This document shows, one piece after another, positions 25,611-33,989 of a DNA stretch of 64,000 nt (position 1 is its first letter; the number at the start of each line of letters is the position of its first letter). The stretch is taken from contig NZ_CP098518.1 of assembly GCF_023703795.1 (NCBI RefSeq), positions 1,984,001-2,048,000 of the forward strand, in the 5' to 3' direction. Under the pieces are notes generated by a model, which worked only from the letters and a program-made list of their open reading frames with translations, was not told where the DNA came from and ran no database searches. The position numbers were made by a program, and so were the translations under genes. This DNA comes from Haloplanus sp. HW8-1 (GTDB lineage: Archaea > Halobacteriota > Halobacteria > Halobacteriales > Haloferacaceae).

Positions 25611-26522
25611 ATGACCAACGCAACCCTCCGCCGCTCGCAACTCGTGGTGCCGGGAAACGACGTGGAGGTTCTCGACCACGCCGCCGCTAGTCCGGCCGAC
25701 GAGGTCATCCTCGATCTGGAGGACTCCGTCAGGTCGAGCGAGAAGACCGAAGCGCGGGAACGGATCGTCGATGCACTGATCGAAAACGATTGGGACGACA
25801 AACTCGTGAGCTGTCGCATCAACGGCCTGAACACTCGCTGGTGGTACGACGACGTGGTGACGCTCGGAACGAACGCCGGGGAGCATATCGATTCGTTCGT
25901 CCTGCCGAAGACGGATAGCGCCGATATGGTGACGGGACTCGACTTCCTGTTGACGCAAGTCGAGGTGAACGCCGGACTCCCATCCGGATCGATCGGCGTC
26001 GAGGCACAGATCGAGAGCGCACTCGGGATGAGCAACGTAATCGAAGTGGCTCACGCGGAGGAGCGCCTCGACTCGCTGATCTTCGGGCCCGGGGACTACT
26101 CGGCCAGTATCGGCGTCGGCGGGCTCACCACGGGACACAGTAACCTGTATCCTGGCCACTACTGGCACTACGCTCTCTCCCGACTCGTCCACGCGGCGAA
26201 GGGGGCCGGCCTCCAAGCGATCGACGGACTGTACGCGGACTTCGAGGACGAAGAGGGATTCCAGGAGGCCTGTAACCGGGCCAAAATGTTGGGCTGTGAC
26301 GGGAAGTGGGTAATCCATCCGAAACAGGTCGAACACGCGAACACGGTGTTCGCCCCGACCGAAGAACAGGCCCGCTTGGCGACACAGATCACCGAGGCCT
26401 ACGAGGAGGCGAGACGGGAGGGACAACAGACGGCCACGTTCGAGGGAGAGATCATCGACGACGCGACGTTTCGGATGGCCAAGAACATCATGGAGCGTGC
26501 CGAGCGGGCGGGCGTCCTGTAA
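25611..26522 (+). CDS. HpcH/HpaI or citrate-lyase-beta-like CoA-ester lyase
   Basis: TIM-barrel lyase of 303 residues that cleaves or forms C-C bonds in 3-hydroxyacyl-CoA or citryl-type substrates (malyl-CoA, citramalyl-CoA). Family pattern: RSQLVVPGNDVEVLDHA, DEVILDLEDSVRSSEKTEAR (metal-site DLED), VSCRINGLNT, then GVEAQIESALGM with the Glu ligand, and KWVIHPKQVEHAN. Leaderless start ATG at 25611, about 25 bases after CTTATTTTATT. It is convergent with the iclR gene, the two stops being one base apart. The neighbouring ABC importer and FAH enzymes suggest a carboxylate degradation pathway; the exact substrate is unknown. Confidence 0.87.
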   Translation: MTNATLRRSQLVVPGNDVEVLDHAAASPADEVILDLEDSVRSSEKTEARERIVDALIENDWDDKLVSCRINGLNTRWWYDDVVTLGTNAGEHIDSFVLPKTDSADMVTGLDFLLTQVEVNAGLPSGSIGVEAQIESALGMSNVIEVAHAEERLDSLIFGPGDYSASIGVGGLTTGHSNLYPGHYWHYALSRLVHAAKGAGLQAIDGLYADFEDEEGFQEACNRAKMLGCDGKWVIHPKQVEHANTVFAPTEEQARLATQITEAYEEARREGQQTATFEGEIIDDATFRMAKNIMERAERAGVL

Positions 26523-26523
26523 C

Positions 26524-27345
26524 TCAAAACTCCTCGCCGTCGATCCCCGACGAATTCGAGCCCACGTACGCGCTCAGCGAATGCTTGGCCGTCACGACGT
26601 CCTCCGAGCCGTACCACGACTGTTCGAGACGGAGATTGATCTGGTTCGCCACGGTCGTCACCATCTCGATGAGGTCATCCGAGTCGGTACCGTCCGTGTC
26701 CCGCCGTTCGATCAGACCGAGCGCCCCCAGAACGTCGCTTTCGTCGCTGTGGATCGGGGCCGCGACGTGTCGGGCCTCGTCGCCCTGCTCGGTGGGGTAC
26801 GTGACGTATCCCCTGTCTCGCAGCGTCGCGAGGTACTCGAAGAGTTCGTCAACGTCGATTTCGGGCGCATCTTCGACGACCGATCGTATCCGATCGTCGG
26901 GGAAGCACGCCAGCATCGCTTCCCCCTCCGGGGTCCCGAGAAGCGAGAACCGCTTTCCGGCGTACCACTCGGTATCCCTCGGCTGTGCGCCGAGTTGCGC
27001 GAGGATGACCCCTTCGGTGAGCTCCTCGGTGGCGAGTACGATGGTTTTCGACTGCTCGGATGAGAGCGTCTCGACTTCGGGCCGTGCGGACCGGTACAGC
27101 TCCGTCCGCGAGCGCTCCAGACCGCCAAGCTTCAGGAACTTCAACCCGAGACGATAGTTGTCCCCGTCTTTGACCACGTATCCACAGTCCCGGAGCGTAC
27201 TCAGGTGGTTGTGGACGGTACTCTTGCTCATGTCTAGGTCGTCCGCGAGATGTGTAACCCGTCCCGTCCCGCGTTCGTGGAGTTCCTCGACCAACCGAAG
27301 CGATTTCATCGTCGTTTGCGCCCGTGATCGATCACTCGACGTCAT
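26524..27345 (-). CDS. IclR family transcriptional regulator
   Basis: Regulator of 273 residues: N-terminal winged HTH (about 8-70; VTHLADDLDMSKSTVHNHLSTL) and C-terminal effector domain (about 80-255; LLGTPEGEAMLACFPDD, YVTYPTEQGDEARHVAAPI). The family acts as dimers or tetramers on palindromic operators and senses small organic acids. It is divergent from the ABC importer operon, with 468 bases between, and tail-to-tail with the lyase. A 17-base palindrome (27388-27404) lies 43 bases upstream of its start and others lie nearby, fitting autoregulation and control of the two flanking operons. A second IclR gene is at 41438. Confidence 0.9.
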   Translation of the reverse strand: MTSSDRSRAQTTMKSLRLVEELHERGTGRVTHLADDLDMSKSTVHNHLSTLRDCGYVVKDGDNYRLGLKFLKLGGLERSRTELYRSARPEVETLSSEQSKTIVLATEELTEGVILAQLGAQPRDTEWYAGKRFSLLGTPEGEAMLACFPDDRIRSVVEDAPEIDVDELFEYLATLRDRGYVTYPTEQGDEARHVAAPIHSDESDVLGALGLIERRDTDGTDSDDLIEMVTTVANQINLRLEQSWYGSEDVVTAKHSLSAYVGSNSSGIDGEEF

Positions 27346-27387
27346 ACTCGTACCATTCGATCCCGTGAATATATAGTTTTTCAGTAA

Positions 27388-27404
27388 GTTCTAACATGTC
27401 GAAC
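27388..27404. promoter_or_regulatory. Putative IclR operator (site 2)
   Basis: GTTCTAACATGTCGAAC is a 17-base palindrome with a perfect ACATGT core and GTTC/GAAC ends. It lies just upstream of the TATA-like element of iclR, a position that suits autoregulation. It shares length and end bases with sites 1 and 3. Confidence 0.45.
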
Positions 27405-27508
27405 GACCCGGGCTCCCCACGTGGCGTCCCGAAACCACCCGACGTAACCGCTATGACGGTATATTCCCTGATCGGCAATGATAATAATAGTTCATTAATA
27501 ATAACGCG

Positions 27509-27525
27509 ATTCTATATGATAGAAC
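27509..27525. promoter_or_regulatory. Putative IclR operator (site 3)
   Basis: ATTCTATATGATAGAAC has arms TTCTAT/ATAGAA, a perfect 6-base match, and differs from site 1 at few positions. It lies about 290 bases before the importer's first gene and 164 before iclR. Either promoter could be controlled from it. Confidence 0.45.
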
Positions 27526-27813
27526 GTCATACTTCGTGACGTCGCTCGGGTTCGAACGGATCGAGTCCTCGGTGCGGTGCGACCGCCACCGGTCGGGCGC
27601 CGAGTTGCCCGAGTGTGTTCGCCGCGGACTCCCGGCGCGCGGGCCGAGTCCCCCGCCGGGCCCATCCCCTCGATGGCCGGTCGGCGACCATCGGAACGCC
27701 GGGAGACCGCCGGCCTCGTATCCGATCAGCCTCCCGCCCCGCTGCCGATTCACGAATCGGTTCCCCTTCGTGTGAGAAAATTATTTATATTAGTGTAATT
27801 AAGGAGTTCTCGT

Positions 27814-28950
27814 ATGACCCCTGATAACGGCGCACATAAGGGTCGGCGTAGCGTGCTCAAACTGACCGGTGCAGCGCTTGCCAGTTCGGCGCTTGCGGGC
27901 TGTTCCAGCCAAGGCGGATCGGACGAGGAGACGCCGACGTCGAGTGACTCGACGCCGACGTCGAGCGGTGGTGGTGATGGCGGTATGGAGGACACCGCCA
28001 CGGCGACGGAAGCCCCACCATCCTACGATGCACAGGTTCCGGAGGCTCACATCGAGATGGGAACCATTCCCCACCTGGCCGCGGTCCGGGAGATGATGCC
28101 GGATAACACGAACGGCCGGATGACGGGCTCGGTCCGACGGTTCGAGAACGTCCGTCTCATCATCACGGCACTGAACGCGGGGAGCGTCGACACGTACACG
28201 AACGCGCCCGCGAACCTGTACTTCTCACAGGCCGCCGGCAACGACTACCGCATCGTCGGGCCCAAAGTGATGGGAACGGACTACTACATCGTCGGGCACT
28301 CGGAGGAGGCAACGTCGCTGAGTGCATTCACCGAACGTCCGGACGAACTGACGTTCGCGATCAACCAGCCCGGGAACATCGACCACCTGCAGGTCGTCGG
28401 CGTGTACGACCAGGAGGGACTGGACTTCACCCAGGCGTCGACTGTCAACGTCGGCGGGTCGAGCGCCCGGATCAGCGCGTTCCTCTCCGGGCGTGCCCAG
28501 GGATTCACCTGCCACATCGAGCAGTTCGAGCGGCTCCAGTCTCAGGGCGAACCCGTCGAGCTTCTGGCGCGCGTCTCGGAGTACTTCCCGCAGTTCGTCC
28601 AGTCGTGTCTCGCCGTCCCTGCGGCGTCCCTCGAGGATCCGGAATTCGAGGCCTTCGTCCAAGAGTACGTCACGGCCGTCATGCAGGCCAACCAGCGCGC
28701 GATGAACGACTTCGACTGGGTCTTCGAGAACCTCCAGGCCTACCAGGCACAGCCGCTCGACCGCGACGAGGCTCGCGGCGCGTACGACGTCCTGGCCGGG
28801 GAGATGGAGGCCTGGGCGACCGAGTTCCCGAGCGAACCGTTCCAGTCGGTGTACGACATGCTCCGGAACAGCGGTCAGCTCGAACGCGAACTCGACATCG
28901 ATTCGATCATCGAGCCCCAGTACGCCGAGCAGGCGATGTCCGAGCTGTGA
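27814..28950 (+). CDS. NMT1/THI5-like ABC transporter substrate-binding lipoprotein
   Basis: Solute-binding protein of 378 residues, exported by Tat (R11-R12, RRSVLKL) and lipidated at Cys30 (LAGC), with a Thr/Ser/Asp-rich spacer up to about residue 65. Mature-domain elements such as HIEMGTIPHLAAVREM, LYFSQAAGNDYRIVGP and ISAFLSGRAQGFTCHIEQFE match the SsuA/NMT1 type that feeds SsuC-like permeases. It is followed by two permease genes on the same strand and, on the other strand, an ATPase at 30828, giving a full importer. GGAG 12 bases before the ATG could aid translation. The ligand is unidentified; the genes around point to an organic acid or aromatic compound. Confidence 0.88.
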   Translation: MTPDNGAHKGRRSVLKLTGAALASSALAGCSSQGGSDEETPTSSDSTPTSSGGGDGGMEDTATATEAPPSYDAQVPEAHIEMGTIPHLAAVREMMPDNTNGRMTGSVRRFENVRLIITALNAGSVDTYTNAPANLYFSQAAGNDYRIVGPKVMGTDYYIVGHSEEATSLSAFTERPDELTFAINQPGNIDHLQVVGVYDQEGLDFTQASTVNVGGSSARISAFLSGRAQGFTCHIEQFERLQSQGEPVELLARVSEYFPQFVQSCLAVPAASLEDPEFEAFVQEYVTAVMQANQRAMNDFDWVFENLQAYQAQPLDRDEARGAYDVLAGEMEAWATEFPSEPFQSVYDMLRNSGQLERELDIDSIIEPQYAEQAMSEL

Positions 28951-29075
28951 GACGGCGGACTCGCGTGCGTGGACGACCCCACGCACCGCTGCCCGCCCCG
29001 GTTCGGTCGAATCGGCGTGGAAACCCAGCGACGTCGGCTGCCTAGCCACAGGAACTCCGTTATATTTTGACACAC

Positions 29076-29891
29076 ATGGGAACTAACGTACAAAATAGGA
29101 CTACGATCGAGCAGTTAACCGAGCGCATACCGACGGGACGGGTGTTGTCGGCGCTCTCCGTGATCGCCGGCCTGCTGCTCTGGCAGGCCATCGGGTCAGG
29201 GATCATCTCACTCCCGATCACCTTCGCCCCGCCGACCGAAGTGGTCGTCGAGTGGGTCGAAATCGTCGCCGACGGCACGTTGCTGGGGGCGATGTTCAAC
29301 AGTCTCCAGCACATGCTCGCCGGCTACGTGATCGCCGCACTGATCGCGATTCCACTCGGCTTCTTCATGGCGCGGTCACAGATCATCGAGTGGGCGATGA
29401 ACCCGTTCATCGACGCGGGCTACTCGACGCCGGCGATCGCGTACATCCCCCTGATCATCGTCTGGTTCGGTCTGCATTTCGAGGCGCGCGTGTTCATGGT
29501 CTTCACCATGTGCTTTTTCGAGATGCTGATCAACACCCACCAGGGGATCAGCTCGATCGCCGAGGACTACGTCGACGTGGCCAGCTCCTTCGACGCCTCC
29601 TGGATGGAACTCCAGCGGAAGGTCCTGCTGCCGGCGTCGCTGCCGCACATCTTCGCCGGCCTCCGCCTCGGCGCCGGCCGCGCCGTCCGCGCGATGATCG
29701 TGGCGGAACTGTTCCTCGCCATCGTCAACCTCGGTGCGCTGCTCGAGGCTGCCGGTCGGACCTACGAGACTGACCAGATGATCGCGGTCATCATCTCCAT
29801 CACCATCGTCGGCGTGCTGTTCCAGCAGTTCGTCGTCTACGCCGAACACAAGGTGATCCCCTGGCACTTCACCGGGGAGGAGGGCCACTGA
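29076..29891 (+). CDS. ABC transporter permease (SsuC/TauC type)
   Basis: Integral membrane permease of 271 residues with about six helices. The binding-protein-dependent transport signature is present as MLINTHQGISSIAEDYVDVA then SFDASWMELQRKVLLPASLP, the EAA loop that contacts the ATPase. The ATG at 29076 (MGTNVQN) is used; a TATATTTT lies only about 12 bases upstream, so a separate promoter is doubtful and the gene is probably co-transcribed with the binding protein across a 125-base gap. The stop overlaps the start of the next permease (TGATG). Confidence 0.9.
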   Translation: MGTNVQNRTTIEQLTERIPTGRVLSALSVIAGLLLWQAIGSGIISLPITFAPPTEVVVEWVEIVADGTLLGAMFNSLQHMLAGYVIAALIAIPLGFFMARSQIIEWAMNPFIDAGYSTPAIAYIPLIIVWFGLHFEARVFMVFTMCFFEMLINTHQGISSIAEDYVDVASSFDASWMELQRKVLLPASLPHIFAGLRLGAGRAVRAMIVAELFLAIVNLGALLEAAGRTYETDQMIAVIISITIVGVLFQQFVVYAEHKVIPWHFTGEEGH

Positions 29892-30703
29892 TGGCGGTCA
29901 GGGACATCCCCGCCTTCGGTGGCTGGTTCGGCACGCTCAGCCGCCGGCAGAAGAAATCGATCGTCCAGATCACCGCGGTCCTGGCCGTCCTCCTCCTCTG
30001 GGAGGCGGTCGGTCAGGCGCTCGGTGCGAACCTCTTCGCACCGTTCACCGAGGTGGTCGCCTCGTACATCGACCTGTTCCAGCGCGGCGCGATGGTCGAT
30101 AGACTGATCAAGAGCGTCACCGAGATGTTCATGGGCTTCGGCCTCGCCGTCGCCTTCGCGGTGCCGGTCGGCCTGCTCATGGGCCGGAGCAGGAGGTTCG
30201 ACAGCATCATGACGCCGTGGGTGAGCGCGTTCTTCGCCACCTCGACGTCCGCGCTGCTCCCGCTGTTGATCGTCGTCCTCGGCATCGACCTGCCGTTCCG
30301 GATCACGATCATCTGGCTCGCCTGCGTCTGGCACATCCTGTTGAACCTCTATCACGGTGCGCGCGGGGTCAATCAGGAACTCATCGACGTGGGGCAGTCC
30401 TTCGACGCCTCGTCGCTGAAGATCTTCAAGGACATCACCCTGCCGGCCGTCATTCCGTTCCTCGTCGCCGGCCTCCGGATGGGGCTCACGCGGGCGATTC
30501 GCGGGTTCATCCTCGCGGAGACGTACATCCGGACCGGCTACGGCGGGTTCATCATGGACGTCGGGAACCAGTCCATCTCGACGGCCCCCGTCCTGGCGCT
30601 GATCATCAACATCATGCTGCTCGGGTACGTCACGCGGCGACTGCTCGATATGGCCCAGGAATGGCTGGCGCCGTGGGCCAGCGACATGGACACCGCGCTC
30701 TAA
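29891..30703 (+). CDS. ABC transporter permease (SsuC/TauC type), second subunit
   Basis: Membrane permease of 270 residues with about six helices; EAA loop NLYHGARGVNQELIDVGQSF then LKIFKDITLPAVIPFLVAGL. It overlaps the first permease by one base, so the two are translationally coupled and probably form a heterodimer. A T-run at 30718-30724 shortly after the stop probably ends the operon. The ATPase is encoded on the opposite strand and converges on this gene, unlike the usual same-operon arrangement. Confidence 0.9.
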   Translation: MAVRDIPAFGGWFGTLSRRQKKSIVQITAVLAVLLLWEAVGQALGANLFAPFTEVVASYIDLFQRGAMVDRLIKSVTEMFMGFGLAVAFAVPVGLLMGRSRRFDSIMTPWVSAFFATSTSALLPLLIVVLGIDLPFRITIIWLACVWHILLNLYHGARGVNQELIDVGQSFDASSLKIFKDITLPAVIPFLVAGLRMGLTRAIRGFILAETYIRTGYGGFIMDVGNQSISTAPVLALIINIMLLGYVTRRLLDMAQEWLAPWASDMDTAL

Positions 30704-30717
30704 CGCCGGTCGCGTTC

Positions 30718-30724
30718 TTTTTTT
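30718..30724 (+). terminator. T-run terminator after the permease operon
   Basis: Seven consecutive T (TTTTTTT) begin 15 bases after the second permease stop, the usual form of an archaeal intrinsic terminator. The convergent ATPase gene ends 104 bases further on. Confidence 0.5.
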
Positions 30725-30827
30725 CGGTCGATCGACGACGAGTGACGGCGAGGGGACGAGCCGTCGGCTTCAGACGCTCCACGATCGGACCGGAATCACG
30801 CAAAAGGAGTCGGACCGTCCGGCGCCG

Positions 30828-31610
30828 TTACTGGACCGTCGCGGGTTGTTCGGTGTCCTCGAACAGGAGGTCCCAGATGTGTTCGCGGAGTTCGCCGAAC
30901 TTCGGCTCTGCCTTGAGATCCCGGCCGAAGCGCGGGCGGTCGAACGGGACGTCGATGATCTCGTGGATCCGTCCGGGGCGGTCGGTCAGGACCACGACGC
31001 GATCGGAGAGGAAGATGGCCTCCTCGATGTCGTGGGTGACGAACACGCTCGTCTTCTGGTTCTCCGACCAGATCTTCAGCAGTTCCGTCTGCATGAGCTC
31101 GCGGGTCTGTGCGTCGAGCGCGCCGAAGGGTTCGTCCATCAGCAGGATCTCCGGGTCGATGGCGAGCGCGCGGGCCAGTCCGACCCGCTGTTGCATCCCG
31201 CCGGACAACTCCTTCGGGTAGGAGTCGCCGAAGTCCTGCAGTCCGACCAGGTCGATGTACTTCTGGGCTTCCTGCTTCCGTTCCTTTTTGCTCACGCCCG
31301 CCACCTCGAGCCCGAACTCGATGTTCTTTCGGACCGTCCGCCACGGGAACAGGTTGAACGACTGAAACACCATGCCACGGTCCTGCCCCGATCCACTCAC
31401 TTCGGTGCCGTCGATGGCGACGGTGCCCGACGTCGGTTCGAGCAACCCGTCTATGATCCGGAGCAGCGTACTCTTCCCACACCCGGACGGGCCGAGGACA
31501 CTGACGAACTCGGAGTCGTCGACGGTGAGCGAGACGTCGTCAAGCGCAGTCACGGCACTCTCTCCCGTTCCATACACCTTGCTGATATTCTGGAGCTCCA
31601 GTCGCGCCAT
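30828..31610 (-). CDS. ABC transporter ATP-binding protein (SsuB/TauB type)
   Basis: Cytoplasmic ATPase of 260 residues driving the adjacent importer. Walker A GPSGCGKST at 40-48, Q-loop VFQSFNLFPW at 81-90, signature LSGGMQQR at 135-142, Walker B LLMDEP at 156-161 and switch His in VTHDIEEA. The form is that of nitrate/sulfonate/taurine importers. It has its own promoter region upstream (31611-31753), shared divergently with the FAH gene at 31754. Convergent with the permease operon, so its amount may be set separately. Confidence 0.93.
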   Translation of the reverse strand: MARLELQNISKVYGTGESAVTALDDVSLTVDDSEFVSVLGPSGCGKSTLLRIIDGLLEPTSGTVAIDGTEVSGSGQDRGMVFQSFNLFPWRTVRKNIEFGLEVAGVSKKERKQEAQKYIDLVGLQDFGDSYPKELSGGMQQRVGLARALAIDPEILLMDEPFGALDAQTRELMQTELLKIWSENQKTSVFVTHDIEEAIFLSDRVVVLTDRPGRIHEIIDVPFDRPRFGRDLKAEPKFGELREHIWDLLFEDTEQPATVQ

Positions 31611-31753
31611 GCATTAATACTGTAATGGTATACCTTATCAATCTTGCTACGTGGTCGCACTGGATCGCCGCGAAACCGACGGGTCGCCGTCCTCGAGATC
31701 GACGACTCTGAGAGAAATCTTTTTATTACTCCTTCGTACATTCGTATCCGCAC

Positions 31754-32527
31754 ATGCGAAAAATACGCTTCCGCGACCCTGCTGGCTCCGTCCGAACCGG
31801 CGAACTGACCGACGGCGAGGTATCGTTCGGCGGGCGATCGTACGATATCGACGAAGTCGACGTCCTGCCGCCGACCGATCCGTCGAAGATCGTGTGTGTC
31901 GGTCTCAACTACTCCGACCACGCCGAGGAGACCGGGTCCGAGGTCCCCGACCGGCCGCTGCTGTTCCTGAAAACACCGAACACGGTGTCCTCCCACGGCG
32001 CCACCGTCGAACTTCCACGCGAGAAAGACCGGATCGACCACGAGGCGGAGTTGGGCGTGGTGATCGGTGAGCAGTGCCGGAACGTCCAGCCCGAGGACGC
32101 GGCGGACGTGATTGCGGGGTATACGTGTGTCAACGACCTCTCGAACCGGGAGGACCAGCGCCAGGAGCAAAACTGGGTGCGGGGGAAGGCCTTCGACAAC
32201 GCTGCGCCGATGGGCCCCGTGATGGCCACCCCCGACGAGGTTCCTGACGACGCGTCGATCGAACTTCGACTGAACGGGGAGACACAGCAGTCGTCCTCGC
32301 TCGACAACCTCATCTTCCCGGTCGACGAACTGATCGCGGAGATCACGACGCTCATGACGCTCGAACCCGGCGACGTCATCGCGACGGGGACGCCGGCCGG
32401 CGTCGGGCCGCTCTCCGACGGCGACGTCGTCGAGGTCGAGATCGAAGGCATCGGGACGCTCGAACACGACGTCACCGCCAGCGATTTCACGGGGACCGTC
32501 GACCACGACTTCATGCCGGACTTCTGA
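31754..32527 (+). CDS. Fumarylacetoacetate hydrolase (FAH) family protein, copy 1
   Basis: Enzyme of 257 residues with the FAH C-terminal-domain fold, which hydrolyses, decarboxylates or isomerises acylpyruvates and 2-oxo acids. KIVCVGLNYSDHAEE, the metal-site IDHEAELGVVIGEQC and YTCVNDLSNREDQ, and GDVIATGTPAGVGPLSDGD are all diagnostic. Leaderless start about 25 bases after TTTTTATTAC. The gene shares two nearly identical DNA blocks with copy 2 at 39386 while the rest has diverged. Neighbouring importer and reductase genes suggest a 2-oxo acid intermediate in a catabolic route; the substrate is unknown. Confidence 0.9.
   Translation: MRKIRFRDPAGSVRTGELTDGEVSFGGRSYDIDEVDVLPPTDPSKIVCVGLNYSDHAEETGSEVPDRPLLFLKTPNTVSSHGATVELPREKDRIDHEAELGVVIGEQCRNVQPEDAADVIAGYTCVNDLSNREDQRQEQNWVRGKAFDNAAPMGPVMATPDEVPDDASIELRLNGETQQSSSLDNLIFPVDELIAEITTLMTLEPGDVIATGTPAGVGPLSDGDVVEVEIEGIGTLEHDVTASDFTGTVDHDFMPDF
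32040..32244. repeat. Near-identical block 1 shared with the second FAH gene
   Basis: These 205 bases match the reverse complement of 39627-39831 with two mismatches (at 32051 and 32203), although the flanking parts of the two genes are much less similar. The block covers the metal-binding part of the enzyme. Confidence 0.9.
32330..32440. repeat. Near-identical block 2 shared with the second FAH gene
   Basis: These 111 bases match the reverse complement of 39431-39541 with one mismatch (at 32401). The 85 bases between blocks 1 and 2 are clearly diverged between the copies. Confidence 0.9.
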
Positions 32528-32556
32528 CGCCGGCCGCGAACGATCCACTCCCGTTC

Positions 32557-32562
32557 TTTTTT
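32557..32562 (+). terminator. T-run terminator after FAH copy 1
   Basis: Six T follow a G+C-rich stretch 30 bases after the FAH stop. The next gene on the other strand ends 39 bases later, so this may end transcription before the convergent gene. Confidence 0.45.
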
Positions 32563-32600
32563 GCCCACTGCCACGCCGACGAGAGGGGGCCCGGGACTGC

Positions 32601-33923
32601 TCAGAACAGGTCCGATTCGAGGACGAACAGTCCGCGGTTGGGGTCGGTACAGTAGATGTATCCGCGCGAGTCGACGGCGACGTCCTCGACCTGGGTGCCG
32701 AGTTCGTTACGCGGGCGCGGTCCGTACCGGTGTTCCGGCGGTTCGGGAACGTAGTGACCGGCCTCGAACGGGGCGGTCGGGTTCGAGATGTCGAAGACCC
32801 GGATCCCGGCGTTGAAATACGCCATCACGAGATACTCGTCGGAGTGGAACCGGGTGTCCTCGCCGCGGGGGTGGTGCTGGTTGTGCGGCCCGAACCGACC
32901 GGGTTTGTCGAAGTAGTCGTCGTACTCGACGTTGTCCGAGGGCGTCGGGACCGGCATCGAACCGATGACCCGCGGGCCGTGGTGGGTGACGTTCTCGAAG
33001 CCGGGATCGATCTCCTCGGAGACGTCGACGAGGAAGGTGTAGCCGAGCGGATCGCCGTTCTCGTGATCCCGGGGCCGTCCCTCGAGGATGGCCTCGCTGT
33101 TGACTGCCGCGAGGTCGGTTCCCGGGATCGGAATGAACGAGTGGACGCCGTTGTAGCCCCCGAGGGCGTTCCCGAAGCCGACCTCGTACAACTGCGTCGG
33201 ATTCTCGATGTCGGAGATGTCGAGCGCGATCATGCCGACGCGGCCGTAGCTGAGATACGCACGGTCGTCCATCGCGTAGGCCGGTCCGTGGAAGTAGCGG
33301 TTGTACAGATCCCCCTGGGGCGTATCTTCATCCGGCTCCTGTCCGGGATACATGTACGTCGATACCTCCGTCGGATCGCTCGGATCGGAGATGTCGACGA
33401 TTCGGAGGTGGAAGTTCTTGACCGGCTTCGTGGAGCGGTCGTCGATGGTCGGCTCGAACCCCTCCGGGCTGGCGCACATGAAGACGTAGTCGCCGCCGTT
33501 GTAGAAGTTCCGATGGGTTCCACGACCGCCGGTCTCGTACTGTCCGAGCAGTTCGGGGTCGGTCGGATCCGCTTCGAGATCCCAGATGGACGCGCCGGCC
33601 TCGTAGGGTTCGTTCCAGTCGGTCGCTTCACCGCGCTCGGGATCGGCCGTCGATGGCCGTTCCAATCCCGTGATCATCTTCCCGTCGGCGACCTGGATCT
33701 GCTTCGTCGTCGTGTTGTCCGGTCCCTCGACGAACCGCACGGTCTCCGGGTCCGTCGGGTCGGTGACGTCGACGATCGACCAGCCACGGTGCCACATCGA
33801 GCCGAGGTAGACGTACCATCGCCCGCCGACCTCGTCGATCGCGATTTTGAATCCCGGTTTGTCGTTCAGGTCGGTATAGCCGACGAGCGAGACGTTTCGC
33901 TGTTCGGTGGCTTCTGGTGCCAT
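32601..33923 (-). CDS. LVIVD-repeat beta-propeller-like protein
   Basis: Protein of 440 residues built of repeats in which I/L-V-D-(I/V)-(S/T)-(D/N)-P recurs, for example SIVDVTDPTDPETVRF, RIVDISDPSDPTEV, ALDISDIENPTQL and RVFDISNPTAPFEA. These are LVIVD repeats, expected to fold as a propeller. No signal peptide is visible, so it may be cytosolic or moonlight in binding. Several His (THRNFYNGGDY, HNQHHPRGED) resemble metal-site patterns of selenium-binding-like propellers. ATG 33923 is preceded by TTATTAT about 25 bases upstream. The upstream aldo/keto reductase is on the same strand after 66 bases. The function is unknown. Confidence 0.78.
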   Translation of the reverse strand: MAPEATEQRNVSLVGYTDLNDKPGFKIAIDEVGGRWYVYLGSMWHRGWSIVDVTDPTDPETVRFVEGPDNTTTKQIQVADGKMITGLERPSTADPERGEATDWNEPYEAGASIWDLEADPTDPELLGQYETGGRGTHRNFYNGGDYVFMCASPEGFEPTIDDRSTKPVKNFHLRIVDISDPSDPTEVSTYMYPGQEPDEDTPQGDLYNRYFHGPAYAMDDRAYLSYGRVGMIALDISDIENPTQLYEVGFGNALGGYNGVHSFIPIPGTDLAAVNSEAILEGRPRDHENGDPLGYTFLVDVSEEIDPGFENVTHHGPRVIGSMPVPTPSDNVEYDDYFDKPGRFGPHNQHHPRGEDTRFHSDEYLVMAYFNAGIRVFDISNPTAPFEAGHYVPEPPEHRYGPRPRNELGTQVEDVAVDSRGYIYCTDPNRGLFVLESDLF

Positions 33924-33989
33924 TGTCGACACATCCACCGCGGGGATAATAATGCTTCCCCACGGGCGTCGTCGGACGACGGCGCCCGG

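Larger units (their letters stand above)
27346..27813. other. Gene-free regulatory stretch between iclR and the ABC importer
   Basis: 468 bases with no supported gene. Contents: a TATA-like ATATATAG at 27368-27376 for iclR, two 17-base palindromes (27388-27404 and 27509-27525), an A+T-rich block at 27475-27530, and a TATTTATATT box at 27782-27791 before the substrate-binding gene. A short GGAG precedes that start by 12 bases. The middle (27540-27770) is G+C-rich and shows nothing recognisable. Confidence 0.5.

Noticed and set aside
27540-27600. GGTTCGAAC looking like a tRNA T-loop
   Set aside because: No matching acceptor stem, anticodon arm or D-loop around it.
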